A stretch of 64,000 bases of DNA from JAKAFX01 sp049965715 (GTDB lineage Archaea > Thermoplasmatota > Thermoplasmata > Thermoplasmatales > Thermoplasmataceae). The stretch covers positions 1 to 64,000 of the forward strand of contig JBMFWA010000005.1 in NCBI GenBank assembly GCA_049965715.1. The letters are read 5' to 3'. Positions 14,372 through 22,555 of this stretch are shown piece by piece (positions within the stretch are counted from its first letter, which is position 1; each line of letters starts with the position of its first letter). A model generated the notes under the pieces. The model made no database searches. It saw only the letters and a list, made by a program, of their open reading frames with translations, and had not been told where the DNA came from. The position numbers and the translations under genes are program-made.

Positions 14372-15211
14372 TTAAGTTCCACCAGCCTCTTTTTTTAAAT
14401 TCTTAGGCTTTCTGAGGTTCTCTATGATCTCTGCCATTATACTGAGAGATATCTCAAACGGGGTCACGGCACCTATGTCTATTCCAACTGGCGAATGTAT
14501 TGAATCCAGAAAATCCTTGCTTACACCCTCGGATGTCAGCATCTTCACATCATTTTCAAATCTTTTGCGGCTTGCAAGCATTCCAACGTATCTGGGACTG
14601 AACCTGGAAAGCATCTTCAGAACCCTCAGGTCTTCGGCGCCCTTTGTCAGTACCACGATGAAATCATCAGATGATATTTTGAACGAGCCGTCCTCTATTT
14701 TGTCTGAGGCTACGTTGATGCTCCTTGCATCTGAGAAATCAGGATTTGAATCGACTACCACTGCCTGAAATCCCGCCATGTTGCAAAGATTTACAAGACT
14801 GATCTCAACCTCATCCCTGCCTCCGGATGAAATTAATATAACCCTGTGACCGGGCCTGAAAGGTTCAATGAAAACTTCCATTATTCCTCCGCAGAATGTT
14901 TCAACGTGTATCTCATCGCTCCTGTTGAGCGCTATCCCTTTCAATGCTTCCCTGGTGTCTTCCAGAAATATCTTCACCATCCCTGGCTCATTTTTCCTCA
15001 GGATATCAAGAGATTTTTCAATGATAACCGAGTCCGGGCAGGCCCCTCCCAGTGTACCGGCTATTATTTTTCCATCACCAGAAACAATCATTCTGAAGCC
15101 CGGTTTGCCTATCGATGACCCGGACACGTTCACGATGGTCACCACGCAGAAAGGCTGACCTGCATCTATCAAATCCTGTGCAATTTTAGGGAAATCCCAG
15201 TTATTCAGCAA
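14372..15211 (-). CDS. xdhC: XdhC/CoxI-family molybdenum-enzyme maturation factor
   Basis: A 279-residue protein with the two-part XdhC structure. The N-terminal domain reads FCVVTIVNVSGSSIGKPGFRMIV...GTLGGACPDSVIIEKS, with the conserved Gly-Gly-x-Cys. The C-terminal Rossmann-like domain contains SPRYVGMLASRKRFENDVKML and ends in HSPVGIDIGAVTPFEISLSIMAEI, the hallmark XdhC C-terminal block (normally IGLDIGA.TP.EIA.SI). XdhC binds molybdenum cofactor, promotes its sulfuration and inserts it into xanthine dehydrogenase-family enzymes. The substrate enzyme is encoded three genes away (coxL/S/M). The gene is divergent from coxG. Confidence 0.9.
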   Translation of the reverse strand: MLNNWDFPKIAQDLIDAGQPFCVVTIVNVSGSSIGKPGFRMIVSGDGKIIAGTLGGACPDSVIIEKSLDILRKNEPGMVKIFLEDTREALKGIALNRSDEIHVETFCGGIMEVFIEPFRPGHRVILISSGGRDEVEISLVNLCNMAGFQAVVVDSNPDFSDARSINVASDKIEDGSFKISSDDFIVVLTKGAEDLRVLKMLSRFSPRYVGMLASRKRFENDVKMLTSEGVSKDFLDSIHSPVGIDIGAVTPFEISLSIMAEIIENLRKPKNLKKEAGGT

Positions 15212-15368
15212 GCTATCCCAACTTCATTTATTCGCTTAATATAAACGCTGTCCACTCTCACATGATATCGCTGGAAATGTGACAGGTGATCCTGTCGTTG
15301 AATGGCCTGTACTCATGCTGCAAGATCGCTTAAATATATCTCATATAGAATGATATGCTGTCGGTATC

Positions 15369-15809
15369 ATGGAGGTTAAGGGAGAATTTGAGGTCAGATC
15401 CGGCAGGGATAAAATATATGATTTCTTCGAAGACGTGGAGAAAGTTGCTGCCATAATCCCGGGATTGATCTCCACTGAGAAGATTGACAGGTATTCTGCA
15501 AGGCTTCAGGTGAAGGCTGGAGTCTCCTATATCAAGGGGAGGTTCAACGTTCTTCTTGAGGTTGTGAAGCCTGTGAAGTATCAACCAATTGTGGTGTCAG
15601 GGAAGGGGTCCGGATCAGGAAACTCGCTGAATCTGAAGGCAGTCTACAATATCGACGAATACATTCCTGGAGCCTCCAGAATAACGTGGACTGTTGACCT
15701 GACCTTTGGCGGTGTTGCCGCAACAATGGGGGCCAGACTCATAAACGGGACCGTGGAGAAGTACACAGATGAACTTGCTGATGCATTCAAGAAAGCCATA
15801 GAGGCATGA
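15369..15809 (+). CDS. coxG: CoxG family SRPBCC protein (CO dehydrogenase subunit G-like)
   Basis: A 146-residue START/SRPBCC-fold protein starting MEVKGEFEV, with the family pattern KIYDFFEDVEKVAAIIPG near residue 17 (canonical: V-W-xx-L-xD-xx-xxx-C-x-PG), a central beta sheet and a C-terminal helix NGTVEKYTDELADAFKKAI. CoxG proteins sit with molybdenum hydroxylase genes; in Afipia/Oligotropha CoxG recruits the enzyme to the membrane. The long C-terminal membrane-anchoring tail of those CoxG proteins is absent here, so this may only bind a ligand or quinone. It overlaps mocA by four bases (ATGA). A TATA-like AAATATAT lies about 30-38 bases upstream. Confidence 0.85.
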   Translation: MEVKGEFEVRSGRDKIYDFFEDVEKVAAIIPGLISTEKIDRYSARLQVKAGVSYIKGRFNVLLEVVKPVKYQPIVVSGKGSGSGNSLNLKAVYNIDEYIPGASRITWTVDLTFGGVAATMGARLINGTVEKYTDELADAFKKAIEA

Positions 15810-16417
15810 GGGAGTTGGGTTCATCTGGGGTTTCAGCCATTGTACTGGCATCTGGGTTCTCAAGGCGCTTCAGTTCCAACAAACTTCTGCTCCCCCTTGG
15901 AAACGAGACTGTCATAGGCATGACAGTCAGGCATGTCATGGAAGCGGGCATACCAAAGATAGCTGCAGTGATTCCGGATGGGGATTCGATGCTCAAGCGT
16001 GCGCTGCCCGAGAGTGTTGATAAAATATGCAATCCAGACAGGGATGAGGGGATAGCATCATCCATCAGGGCAGGAGTGAATCGGTTCATGGAAAGCGGCG
16101 ATGCCGTACTGATAATGAACGGGGATCAGCCTTTGCTGCCTCCATCCATCATTAAACAGTTGATCGATCTGTTCACCGGCAATAAACAGAAGATCGCTGC
16201 CTGCTCCATTGGCGGAGAACCTGTGAATCCTGCAATATTCCCCCATGTCTGCCTAGCAGATCTTATGGCCCTGAAGGGTGACAGGGGAGCGAAGCCATTA
16301 ATTCTGAGAAACATGAAAAAGGTGGTCACGATCGATGTCGATCCAGTATTCCTCACTGATATTGATACAGATGAAGACTATGAAACTGTTCTGAGGGTTC
16401 TGGAAAAGATCGGATGA
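15806..16417 (+). CDS. mocA: molybdenum cofactor cytidylyltransferase-like nucleotidyltransferase (MocA/CoxG operon type)
   Basis: A 203-residue nucleotidyltransferase. The N-terminal loop VLASGFSRRFSSNKLLLPLG (near residue 14) is the LAAGxSxRMGxxKLLLP motif with the catalytic Arg and Lys, and LIMNGDQPLLPPSIIKQL (near residue 95) is the metal-binding GDxP motif that is typical of MocA/MobA-type enzymes. MocA joins CTP to molybdenum cofactor to give the MCD form used by xanthine dehydrogenase-family enzymes. It is cotranscribed with coxG and adjacent to xdhC and coxL/S/M, all of which require MCD rather than MGD. A second, more MobA-like gene lies at 20.9-21.5 kb. Confidence 0.85.
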   Translation: MRELGSSGVSAIVLASGFSRRFSSNKLLLPLGNETVIGMTVRHVMEAGIPKIAAVIPDGDSMLKRALPESVDKICNPDRDEGIASSIRAGVNRFMESGDAVLIMNGDQPLLPPSIIKQLIDLFTGNKQKIAACSIGGEPVNPAIFPHVCLADLMALKGDRGAKPLILRNMKKVVTIDVDPVFLTDIDTDEDYETVLRVLEKIG

Positions 16418-16420
16418 ATT

Positions 16421-18433
16421 TTAGAGTATGTCCTCCGGCCTAATGGGCGTCACCCTTATTCTTTTACCTGAAGCTCTCTCAATGGCCCTTGCCAGTGCGC
16501 TCGGCACCCCGATGGTTGGCGCCTCTCCCAGCCCCTTTGCTCCGTGGGGCATCCTTGATGGATTCTCCGCTATCTTCACATCGAAGTTCGGAATATTTTC
16601 AGCAAGGGGAACGCCTGCGTCAGCTATGCTGGATGTCACCAGCTGACCATCTTCGTTAAAGGCGATTTCCTCGTACAGAGTCTGTCCTATGCCCTGTGCA
16701 GCACCTCCCTGTATCTGTCCCCTCACCATGTCCATGTTGAGTGCGCGCCCGACATCGTAATATGATGAGCACTCATTGACCTTCACGTCTCCCAGGTCGT
16801 TGATCTCGACTATAGCTATATTGACGCCAAATGAATTCAGCGAACCAGACTGCTCCTCATTAACATACATGTCATATTTCCCGGAAAGCAGGATCTCGGG
16901 TTCGTACGTTCCATGTTTCTTGCTTATTTCATGCCTGATCTTCCTGCACGCGGAGACCACTGCTGCACCACCGACTATGGCGCTTCTGCTCCCCCATGAT
17001 CCTACGCCTTCTGCAAGCATATCGGTATCACCCCTGTTCAGGAAAACTATATCTTCCGGGACCTGAAGCTCCTCGTGCACCAGTTTCCTGACAAATACTT
17101 CATGTGCCTGGCCGTGGCTGTTTCCTCCAAGCCACACATTTATCTTCCCGTTCTCCACTATGATTCTTGCGGTTTCCCCAGGGGCAAAGGCAGGTACTAA
17201 AACAAAGAAGGAGAATCCCAGGTTACGGTACACGCGTGCCTTCCGGCTGTAGTCCAGCTCCCTGATCGCGCTTTCGAGGAAAGGCTTTGCCGGATCAATC
17301 TCCATGCCAAGAGGAGATTTGAACCTTAATGGCGAGGAGTTTACGAGCCTCACCTCCACCGGATCCATGTTGAGTTCGTCCGCCAGCAGGTCAACCATCC
17401 TTTCTATGAAAAATGATGCTTCAGGTCTTCCCGCTCCCCTGTATGGTCCAAGGGGGACCTTGTTTGTTAACACGGCCCTCGATCTTACATACGCCTTCTC
17501 TATGGCATAGGGTCCGGTCATCATTGAGGCAATGAATCTTGACGCAAATTCTCCCATACCTGCCCCATAGGCACCTGCGTCAACGGTGACCTCACCCTTC
17601 ATTCCAAGAATTTTCCCATTCCTCTCTGCGAAGATCCTGACCCTGCCCATGGCGCCTCTCCCGTGACTGGTAGAAGATAGATGTTCCCTCCTCGTTTCTA
17701 TCCATTTCACAGGCTTCCTGAATTTCATGGATGCATGGGCTGCGATGACATATTCAGGGTAAAGCCCGCCCTTTGATCCGAAGGCGCCACCTGTGTCCGC
17801 CTGCATAACCCTGACAGTTGACGGATCAAGTTTCAATGCCTCGCACAACCCTTCCTTTATGCTGTGCACAGACTGAGTGGATATCCATACATTGAGCCTT
17901 CTGCCATCGAAATTTGCTATTATCCCCCTGGGTTCAATGGGATTGGTTGCAATCCTCCTGTTAACAAATGTATCCTCCAGAACTAGCGCGGATTTGATGT
18001 CGTAAAAATCACTTCCCCTGAAGCCCTCTGAAAGAATATTGCTCTGGGTTCCATGATGAATTGGAGGGGCTGTTGCAGCACTCTGGAAGTCCATAACCGG
18101 TTTCAGAGGCTCATAGCCCACATCCACTGAATTGAGTAAATCCTCCGAAGCATACCTGTCCTTTGCAAAAACTGCAGCCACAGCCTCACCAACATAGTTT
18201 ACCTGTCCCGCTGCAAATACAGGCTGAATAAGGGATGCTCTGCCGGCCATGGCCCCCTCTCCAACTGAAGCCATCTTCGCCTTGAGATCAGTATAACTCA
18301 TTCCGCCCTCTATGCTGGTGATTCTGGCTCTTGCATAAGGGCTCCTGACCACGGACATGTATAGCATATCCGGCAGGACAATGTCGTCCACAAACGTTCC
18401 TCTTCCTTCCACAAACAATCTGCTGTCATACAT
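16421..18433 (-). CDS. xanthine dehydrogenase/CO dehydrogenase-family molybdopterin large subunit (not form I CoxL)
   Basis: A 670-residue molybdenum hydroxylase large subunit, about 100 residues shorter than the usual 760-800. The first domain is present (FVEGRGTFVDDIVLPDMLY, then VVRSPYARARI). The active-site loop reads GPYRGAGRPEASFF near residue 330. Form I aerobic CO dehydrogenase needs AYRCSFR with a catalytic Cys, so this is a form II-type enzyme. The moco-binding GGAFGSKGG block and the catalytic Glu in GAKGLGEAPT (near 634) are conserved. The shortening falls in loops of the N-terminal domain and before the GGNSHGQAH block, not in the motifs, and the frame shows no break. Possible substrates are aldehydes (glyceraldehyde oxidoreductase in Sulfolobus is similar), purines or heteroaromatics. 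It is the last gene of the M-S-L operon. Confidence 0.85.
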   Translation of the reverse strand: MYDSRLFVEGRGTFVDDIVLPDMLYMSVVRSPYARARITSIEGGMSYTDLKAKMASVGEGAMAGRASLIQPVFAAGQVNYVGEAVAAVFAKDRYASEDLLNSVDVGYEPLKPVMDFQSAATAPPIHHGTQSNILSEGFRGSDFYDIKSALVLEDTFVNRRIATNPIEPRGIIANFDGRRLNVWISTQSVHSIKEGLCEALKLDPSTVRVMQADTGGAFGSKGGLYPEYVIAAHASMKFRKPVKWIETRREHLSSTSHGRGAMGRVRIFAERNGKILGMKGEVTVDAGAYGAGMGEFASRFIASMMTGPYAIEKAYVRSRAVLTNKVPLGPYRGAGRPEASFFIERMVDLLADELNMDPVEVRLVNSSPLRFKSPLGMEIDPAKPFLESAIRELDYSRKARVYRNLGFSFFVLVPAFAPGETARIIVENGKINVWLGGNSHGQAHEVFVRKLVHEELQVPEDIVFLNRGDTDMLAEGVGSWGSRSAIVGGAAVVSACRKIRHEISKKHGTYEPEILLSGKYDMYVNEEQSGSLNSFGVNIAIVEINDLGDVKVNECSSYYDVGRALNMDMVRGQIQGGAAQGIGQTLYEEIAFNEDGQLVTSSIADAGVPLAENIPNFDVKIAENPSRMPHGAKGLGEAPTIGVPSALARAIERASGKRIRVTPIRPEDIL

Positions 18434-18456
18434 GTTAAATCATCACCCAGACACTT

Positions 18457-18969
18457 TCATACCTGCGAAGGCTTGATCTTCTGTTTCTGATCGTCCTCGT
18501 TTTCCATCAGTCTGGAGGCATACTGAATGGATTCCACAATGCTCTGGTATCCCGTGCACCTGCAAAGGTTGCCCGAAAGGTTTCTGCGTATCTGTTCCTC
18601 AGTCGGATCCCTGTACTTCCTCAGCAGCCACAGAGATGTCATAAGCATCCCTGAAGTGCAGTACCCGCATTGAAGTCCATGTTTCTCCAGGAATGCCCTC
18701 TGCAATGGATGAAGTTCTCTGCCTGTAGAGAGTCCTTCCACGGTGCTGATCTCCCTGCCATCAGCCTGCACAGCAAGGACAGTGCATGATTTTACAGCCT
18801 TTCCGTTCATCAGTACTGTGCATGCACCGCAGTTTGAAGTGTCGCACCCTACATGGGTACCTGTAAGTCCAAGATCCTCCCTGAGATAGTGAACTAGCAA
18901 CTTTCTTGGTTCTACATCCGACTGGTATTCCTTGCCGTTAACCCTGACCTTAATGCTGACCATGTCCAT
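18457..18969 (-). CDS. 2Fe-2S small subunit of the molybdenum hydroxylase
   Basis: A 170-residue subunit with both iron-sulfur centres. The N-terminal plant-type ferredoxin domain has Cys42, Cys47, Cys50 and Cys62 (GCDTSNCGACTVLMNG...SC). The C-terminal four-helix domain has Cys101, Cys104, Cys136 and Cys138 (QCGYCTSGMLM and LCRCTGYQSI). This spacing is that of CoxS/XdhA-type small subunits. It passes electrons from the molybdenum centre of the large subunit to FAD of the medium subunit. The gene follows the FAD subunit directly (one base after its TAA) and precedes the large subunit by 23 bases. The C-terminal 20 residues are charged (ENEDDQKQKIKPS) and unusual, with no clear role. Confidence 0.9.
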   Translation of the reverse strand: MDMVSIKVRVNGKEYQSDVEPRKLLVHYLREDLGLTGTHVGCDTSNCGACTVLMNGKAVKSCTVLAVQADGREISTVEGLSTGRELHPLQRAFLEKHGLQCGYCTSGMLMTSLWLLRKYRDPTEEQIRRNLSGNLCRCTGYQSIVESIQYASRLMENEDDQKQKIKPSQV

Positions 18970-19842
18970 TTATACCACATCCGCCCTTTCAACAGCCTTA
19001 TCCACAGCCTTTATCGCCACCCTGTGGAGAATCTTCCGCTTAAATTCCGCTGTTCCGAAAACGTCCGGGGAGAATTCTGAATATTCTTCAATTATTTTCC
19101 CGAACTCCTCCGGAACGCTGTCCTCGAATTTCTTTCCAATGAGGAAACTTTCAGCATTGACCGCCTTCAGAGGCTTGGGGCCCACGGACGTCAGTCCAAT
19201 CCCTGCCTGAAGTATTGTACCTTCCTCGTCTATTGTAATCTGCGCAGCCACTGCAGCAATTGAGAAGTCCCCTGCACTTTTCTTCTCCTTCACATAACAG
19301 CCTGAGGTGTGATCAGCGGGCTTTGGAATTATTATTTCTTTTAGTATCTCTCCGCTCTCCAGAGCGGTGGTGTATGAATCAACGAAGAAGTCTTCTGCCC
19401 TTATCCTTCTGTCACCTTTACTGCTTCCTGCCACGAAGTGGGCCTGCAGTGCCATCATAACTGCTGGCATGTCGTTGGAAGGGTCTCCATGGCTGAGATT
19501 CCCCCCCAAAGTACCCCTGTTCCTGACAAGCGGATCGCCAACTCTGGATGCGGCATCCCATATTATCGGGTACCTTGTCCTGATCAGAAGGCTGTCCTCC
19601 AGATCCGACATGGTGGTAAGTGCTCCGATCTTAAGGGCGTTCCCGGACTCGTTCACGTAAACAAGATCCTCCATTGCGGAGATATCCACTATATACGGTA
19701 CAGATGTGAATCTCAGTTTAAGCAGCGGTATCAGGCTCTGACCTCCGGCAAGCACCTTTGCTTCGTCCTTGTGCTCGTCAAGTATCTTGTATGCCTCCTG
19801 AAGACTCCTGGGGGCATAATAACCAAATGATTCCGGAGTCAT
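18970..19842 (-). CDS. FAD-binding medium subunit of the molybdenum hydroxylase
   Basis: A 290-residue FAD subunit of the CoxM/XdhB type. The two flavin pyrophosphate motifs are clear: LAGGQSLIPLLKLR (AGGQS at 32-36) and RNRGTLGGNLSHGDPSNDMP (TLGGN at 111-115). The C-terminal CO dehydrogenase flavoprotein domain has AQITIDEEGTILQAGIGLTSVGPKPL. It is the first gene of the three-subunit operon (medium, small, large). A TATA-like CTTAAATATC on the minus strand (about 19860-19869) is 18-27 bases before the ATG, so the mRNA is probably leaderless. FAD would pass electrons to a soluble acceptor or to quinone; no acceptor gene is adjacent. Confidence 0.9.
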   Translation of the reverse strand: MTPESFGYYAPRSLQEAYKILDEHKDEAKVLAGGQSLIPLLKLRFTSVPYIVDISAMEDLVYVNESGNALKIGALTTMSDLEDSLLIRTRYPIIWDAASRVGDPLVRNRGTLGGNLSHGDPSNDMPAVMMALQAHFVAGSSKGDRRIRAEDFFVDSYTTALESGEILKEIIIPKPADHTSGCYVKEKKSAGDFSIAAVAAQITIDEEGTILQAGIGLTSVGPKPLKAVNAESFLIGKKFEDSVPEEFGKIIEEYSEFSPDVFGTAEFKRKILHRVAIKAVDKAVERADVV

Positions 19843-20012
19843 GAGTGCCTAGCCCGATATGATATTTAAGAAATTTGATCCCATTCCATTCCAGTCCCTG
19901 ATCGCGATAGGAGGCTGCGGCCTGCCGGGTTCAGAATTGATGCGACGATTTACAGAAATCGGAGAAACGGTATGGCGAATGTTGTTTATATTGTTTGAAA
20001 GCATGCAACATT

Positions 20013-20453
20013 ATGATAGATATATCCTCGAAGGAAATTGTTGAAAGGACCGCCACAGCAAGCGGATATATCAGGTTGCAGGAATCAACTGTCAGGAGAA
20101 TAAATGAGAAAGCGGTGAAGAAAGGGGATGTCCTTGAAACTGCCAGAGTTGCAGGTATGAGCGCTGCAAAGAGGACATGGGATCTGATACCTTACTGCCA
20201 TCAGATTCCAATCACCTCGGTAAATGTGGAGTTTGATGTTTCCAGTAATGGTATAAAGACCTCATGCACAGTCAAAGCAACTTACAGAACGGGAGTTGAG
20301 ATGGAGGCTGTCAACTGTGTCGAGATTGCACTCCTCACCATATGGGACATGGTGAAATATCTTGAGAAAGATAAGGAAGGGCAATATCCAAATACCGAAA
20401 TTTCCTCAGTGAAGGTGGACAGCAAGAGGAAGGTGAGAATCGGTGATTCATGA
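20013..20453 (+). CDS. moaC: cyclic pyranopterin monophosphate synthase (MoaC)
   Basis: A protein of about 146 residues with the MoaC active-site segments: KKGDVLETARVAGMSAAKRT (near residue 32), PYCHQIPITSV (near residue 61, with the conserved Cys-His) and YRTGVEMEAVNCVEIALLT (near residue 95). MoaC rearranges the 3',8-cyclo-GTP made by MoaA into cyclic pyranopterin monophosphate. The frame has an earlier ATG at 19995, but a TTTATA-type box around 19985-19990 is 23-28 bases before the ATG at 20013, and MIDISSKEIVERTATASG is the usual MoaC N-terminus. moaB follows, with its start next to or overlapping the moaC stop. Confidence 0.92.
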   Translation: MIDISSKEIVERTATASGYIRLQESTVRRINEKAVKKGDVLETARVAGMSAAKRTWDLIPYCHQIPITSVNVEFDVSSNGIKTSCTVKATYRTGVEMEAVNCVEIALLTIWDMVKYLEKDKEGQYPNTEISSVKVDSKRKVRIGDS

Positions 20454-20466
20454 TGAGGGCGGAAAA

Positions 20467-20922
20467 ATGAATCTTAAATTCATGATAGTCACGGTTTCAG
20501 ATACCAGAACGGAGGAAAATGACATTTCCGGGAAGATCATGAGTGAGTTTATTTCATCATCAGGCAGAGAGGCTCATCGATCCATAATTCGCAACGAACC
20601 CTCCATGATAGAGAAGCTGCTTTCAAGGGAACATAGCCACTATGATGTCTTTATTTTCATAGGTGGAACAGGCATTGGAAAGCATGACATAACATCAATG
20701 ACAATCAGGAAGCTCAGTGAGAGAGAGATACCTGGATTTGGTGAGCAGTTCAGGAGATCTGGTCTGGACGATAACAAATATTCGATTCTCTCTGATGCCT
20801 CAATGTTCCTTTATAACGGCAGGATAGTATTTTCCCTCCCTGGATCAGAGGATGCCCAGAAAACTGCGTTTCAAATTATCGACAGCATAGTTGACCATGC
20901 GTATCATGAAGTAAACAGATGA
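20467..20922 (+). CDS. moaB: molybdopterin adenylyltransferase (MoaB/MogA family)
   Basis: A protein of about 151 residues with the MPT-binding fold. KFMIVTVSDTRTEENDISG (N-terminal strand and TRxxxxDxSG motif), FIFIGGTGIGKHDITSMT (near residue 65, the GGTG element) and FSLPGSEDAQKTAFQ near the C-terminus are hallmarks of MoaB. It adenylylates molybdopterin before metal insertion; archaea use MoaB in place of MogA. An in-frame ATG at 20443 would overlap moaC by eleven bases; ATG 20467, preceded by GAGGGCGG, gives the standard N-terminus, so I prefer it. It is convergent with mobA, ten bases away. Confidence 0.9.
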   Translation: MNLKFMIVTVSDTRTEENDISGKIMSEFISSSGREAHRSIIRNEPSMIEKLLSREHSHYDVFIFIGGTGIGKHDITSMTIRKLSEREIPGFGEQFRRSGLDDNKYSILSDASMFLYNGRIVFSLPGSEDAQKTAFQIIDSIVDHAYHEVNR

Positions 20923-20931
20923 TCGGCAGTT

Positions 20932-21504
20932 TCACCTTCCGTTTCCATCCGGATTCTTGGATTTTTCTGACAGGTATTTTTCAAGATCGGCAGGGTAGTT
21001 TATGTTTAAGAAACAGTCCGATCGATCGGGTGGAACATTGATGAGATTTGCATTTCTCTCAACAAATCCATGAAGTGATCTCCCGCCCTCGGCTATGTAT
21101 CTTCCAAAATCAGGGAGTATTGAGGATGAATAGATACAGTGAAGGGTCTGTAGTTTCCCATCAGAGGTTACAGGACAGAGTGATCTACCATCAAACGCTT
21201 TCATCATGTTCCTGATGAGATCCGGGCAGATCGCCGGCATATCGCCAGCGAAAGCAAAAATATCGCCAAAGATAGAGACCGCATTGAAAACTGAATTCAC
21301 AATGGTTCCCTCTGAATTGTCCCTCTCAATTCCTCCATATCCCGACCGGAATGACGGATCCTTGGAGAATATGATGACCTGGTCAAAGAGCTCCAGACTG
21401 CCGAGTTTTCTTGCTAACCCCTCTGTCAGACCTGATCCGTTCACCACAGCACTGTGTTTCCCCGGAAATCGTTCGCTTCTTTTGACAAATATAACTGCTA
21501 TCAT
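20932..21504 (-). CDS. mobA: MobA-like molybdenum cofactor nucleotidyltransferase
   Basis: A protein of about 190 residues, starting MIAVIFVKRSERFPGKHSAV. The usual Gly-rich LAGGxSxRMG loop is replaced by IFVKRSERFPGKH, which keeps the Arg and Lys but not the glycines. The second motif is standard: IFAFAGDMPAICPDLIRNMM near residue 90, with the metal-binding GDMP. The C-terminal GGRSLHGFVERNANLINVP fits MobA. The family transfers GMP from GTP to molybdenum cofactor. With the altered first loop and a separate MocA in the same island, nucleotide preference (GTP or CTP) cannot be told from sequence. The ATG overlaps the stop of moeB by four bases. Confidence 0.75.
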   Translation of the reverse strand: MIAVIFVKRSERFPGKHSAVVNGSGLTEGLARKLGSLELFDQVIIFSKDPSFRSGYGGIERDNSEGTIVNSVFNAVSIFGDIFAFAGDMPAICPDLIRNMMKAFDGRSLCPVTSDGKLQTLHCIYSSSILPDFGRYIAEGGRSLHGFVERNANLINVPPDRSDCFLNINYPADLEKYLSEKSKNPDGNGR

Positions 21505-22235
21505 AAACTTCCACAGACAGGACATGCTTTACTGCGCTCATTATGTATCCTCTCAATGGTGTAATTCCATAGGTCCACGTATATAATGTCACCGTCCACA
21601 CGTTCGCCCATAAGAATTTTCAGGGCAAGAGAAAATGCCAGAGAACTGACAGTTGCAGGAGCAGATGACAGTATTCCGGACTGGGCACAACCTGCATTCT
21701 CCCCCCCGCTTTCAGGATATCCAAGGCAGGAAATGCAGGAAGTCACGCCCGGTATCACCGCCTTGAAGGTGCCAAAGGTCTCGTTCGCTGCAGTCATGAT
21801 CCATGGTATTCTATTATTCACGGAATACCTGTTTATAACGTTCCTGGCAGAGAAATTGTCTGTTCCATCGAATATGAGGTCTGGAGTACCGATGATGGAA
21901 TTGTTGGATTCCGTCAGCCTCTCATTGACCGGCTCAACATCGACATTGTGGTTGACGGCTTTGATTCTCTTCCGCAGAGCTTCACACTTGAGAATCCCCA
22001 GATCGGATTCCTGGTACACTATCTGCCTTTGCAGATTTGTCATGGATACCGTGTCATAATCAATTATTCTTAACTTTCCTACACCGGTTCTCGCGAGGAG
22101 TTCTGCAGCCATCCCGCCTGTTCCCCCGAGCCCCACAACGGTTACCTGCGATGATGAGATCTTTTTCTGCCCGTCCATGGAAATATTTCCCAGCGATACA
22201 TTGCCGAGATATCTGTCAATTTCGAGCCCTCTCAT
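21501..22235 (-). CDS. moeB: MoeB/ThiF-family sulfur-carrier adenylyltransferase
   Basis: A 244-residue E1-like enzyme. The nucleotide-binding loop VTVVGLGGTGGMAAE is at 31-45, followed by RIIDYDTVSMTNLQRQI (the conserved D-x-V-x-xx-NLxRQ motif) and GTDNFSARNVIN (near residue 125). CISC near residue 166 and CPVC at the very C-terminus form the usual zinc site. It adenylates the C-terminal glycine of MoaD so that sulfur can be loaded for molybdopterin synthase. It could also serve other ubiquitin-like sulfur carriers such as SAMPs, as in haloarchaea. It lies between moaD and mobA on the same strand. Confidence 0.9.
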   Translation of the reverse strand: MRGLEIDRYLGNVSLGNISMDGQKKISSSQVTVVGLGGTGGMAAELLARTGVGKLRIIDYDTVSMTNLQRQIVYQESDLGILKCEALRKRIKAVNHNVDVEPVNERLTESNNSIIGTPDLIFDGTDNFSARNVINRYSVNNRIPWIMTAANETFGTFKAVIPGVTSCISCLGYPESGGENAGCAQSGILSSAPATVSSLAFSLALKILMGERVDGDIIYVDLWNYTIERIHNERSKACPVCGSL

Positions 22236-22309
22236 ATTACTGCCATCCCGAACTCACTGCCCTGGACATACTTGATTTATTGTATCCATTGTATCCCGTA
22301 AAGACTGCC

Positions 22310-22555
22310 TCAGCCGCCACTGACGGGTGGAAACACGGCAATGGTATCGTCCTGAGACACTTTCACGCTATCATCTGCAAACTGTTCGTTGCGGGCCACA
22401 ATGAGTGTGTTTTCATAGCTTGACAAACCGGGGTGCAGGCTTAGAATGCTCCTCTTGAGATCTTTCACCGTGGAACCGGAAGTAATCTCCAGGTCTTCCT
22501 CTTCCAGTCCGGCTATCTCCCTAAATCTGGCGAAGTACTTCACTCTCAACAACAT
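22310..22555 (-). CDS. moaD: MoaD, molybdopterin synthase small subunit
   Basis: An 81-residue ubiquitin-like protein beginning MLLRVKYFARFREIAGLEEE and ending PPVSGG; the C-terminal Gly-Gly is the thiocarboxylate-bearing end required for sulfur transfer. The start (ATG 22555) lies inside the end of moaA, giving a 35-base overlap, which is long for this window but keeps the standard N-terminus. It pairs with MoaE (23966-24394) to form molybdopterin synthase and is activated by the adjacent MoeB. The sequence could also act as a protein modifier (SAMP-like). Confidence 0.9.
   Translation of the reverse strand: MLLRVKYFARFREIAGLEEEDLEITSGSTVKDLKRSILSLHPGLSSYENTLIVARNEQFADDSVKVSQDDTIAVFPPVSGG

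Noticed and set aside
16421..18433. Aerobic CO dehydrogenase (form I CoxL)
   Set aside because: The required AYRCSFR loop is replaced by PYRGAGR, so the catalytic Cys is missing. The family call was limited to xanthine dehydrogenase/form II type.
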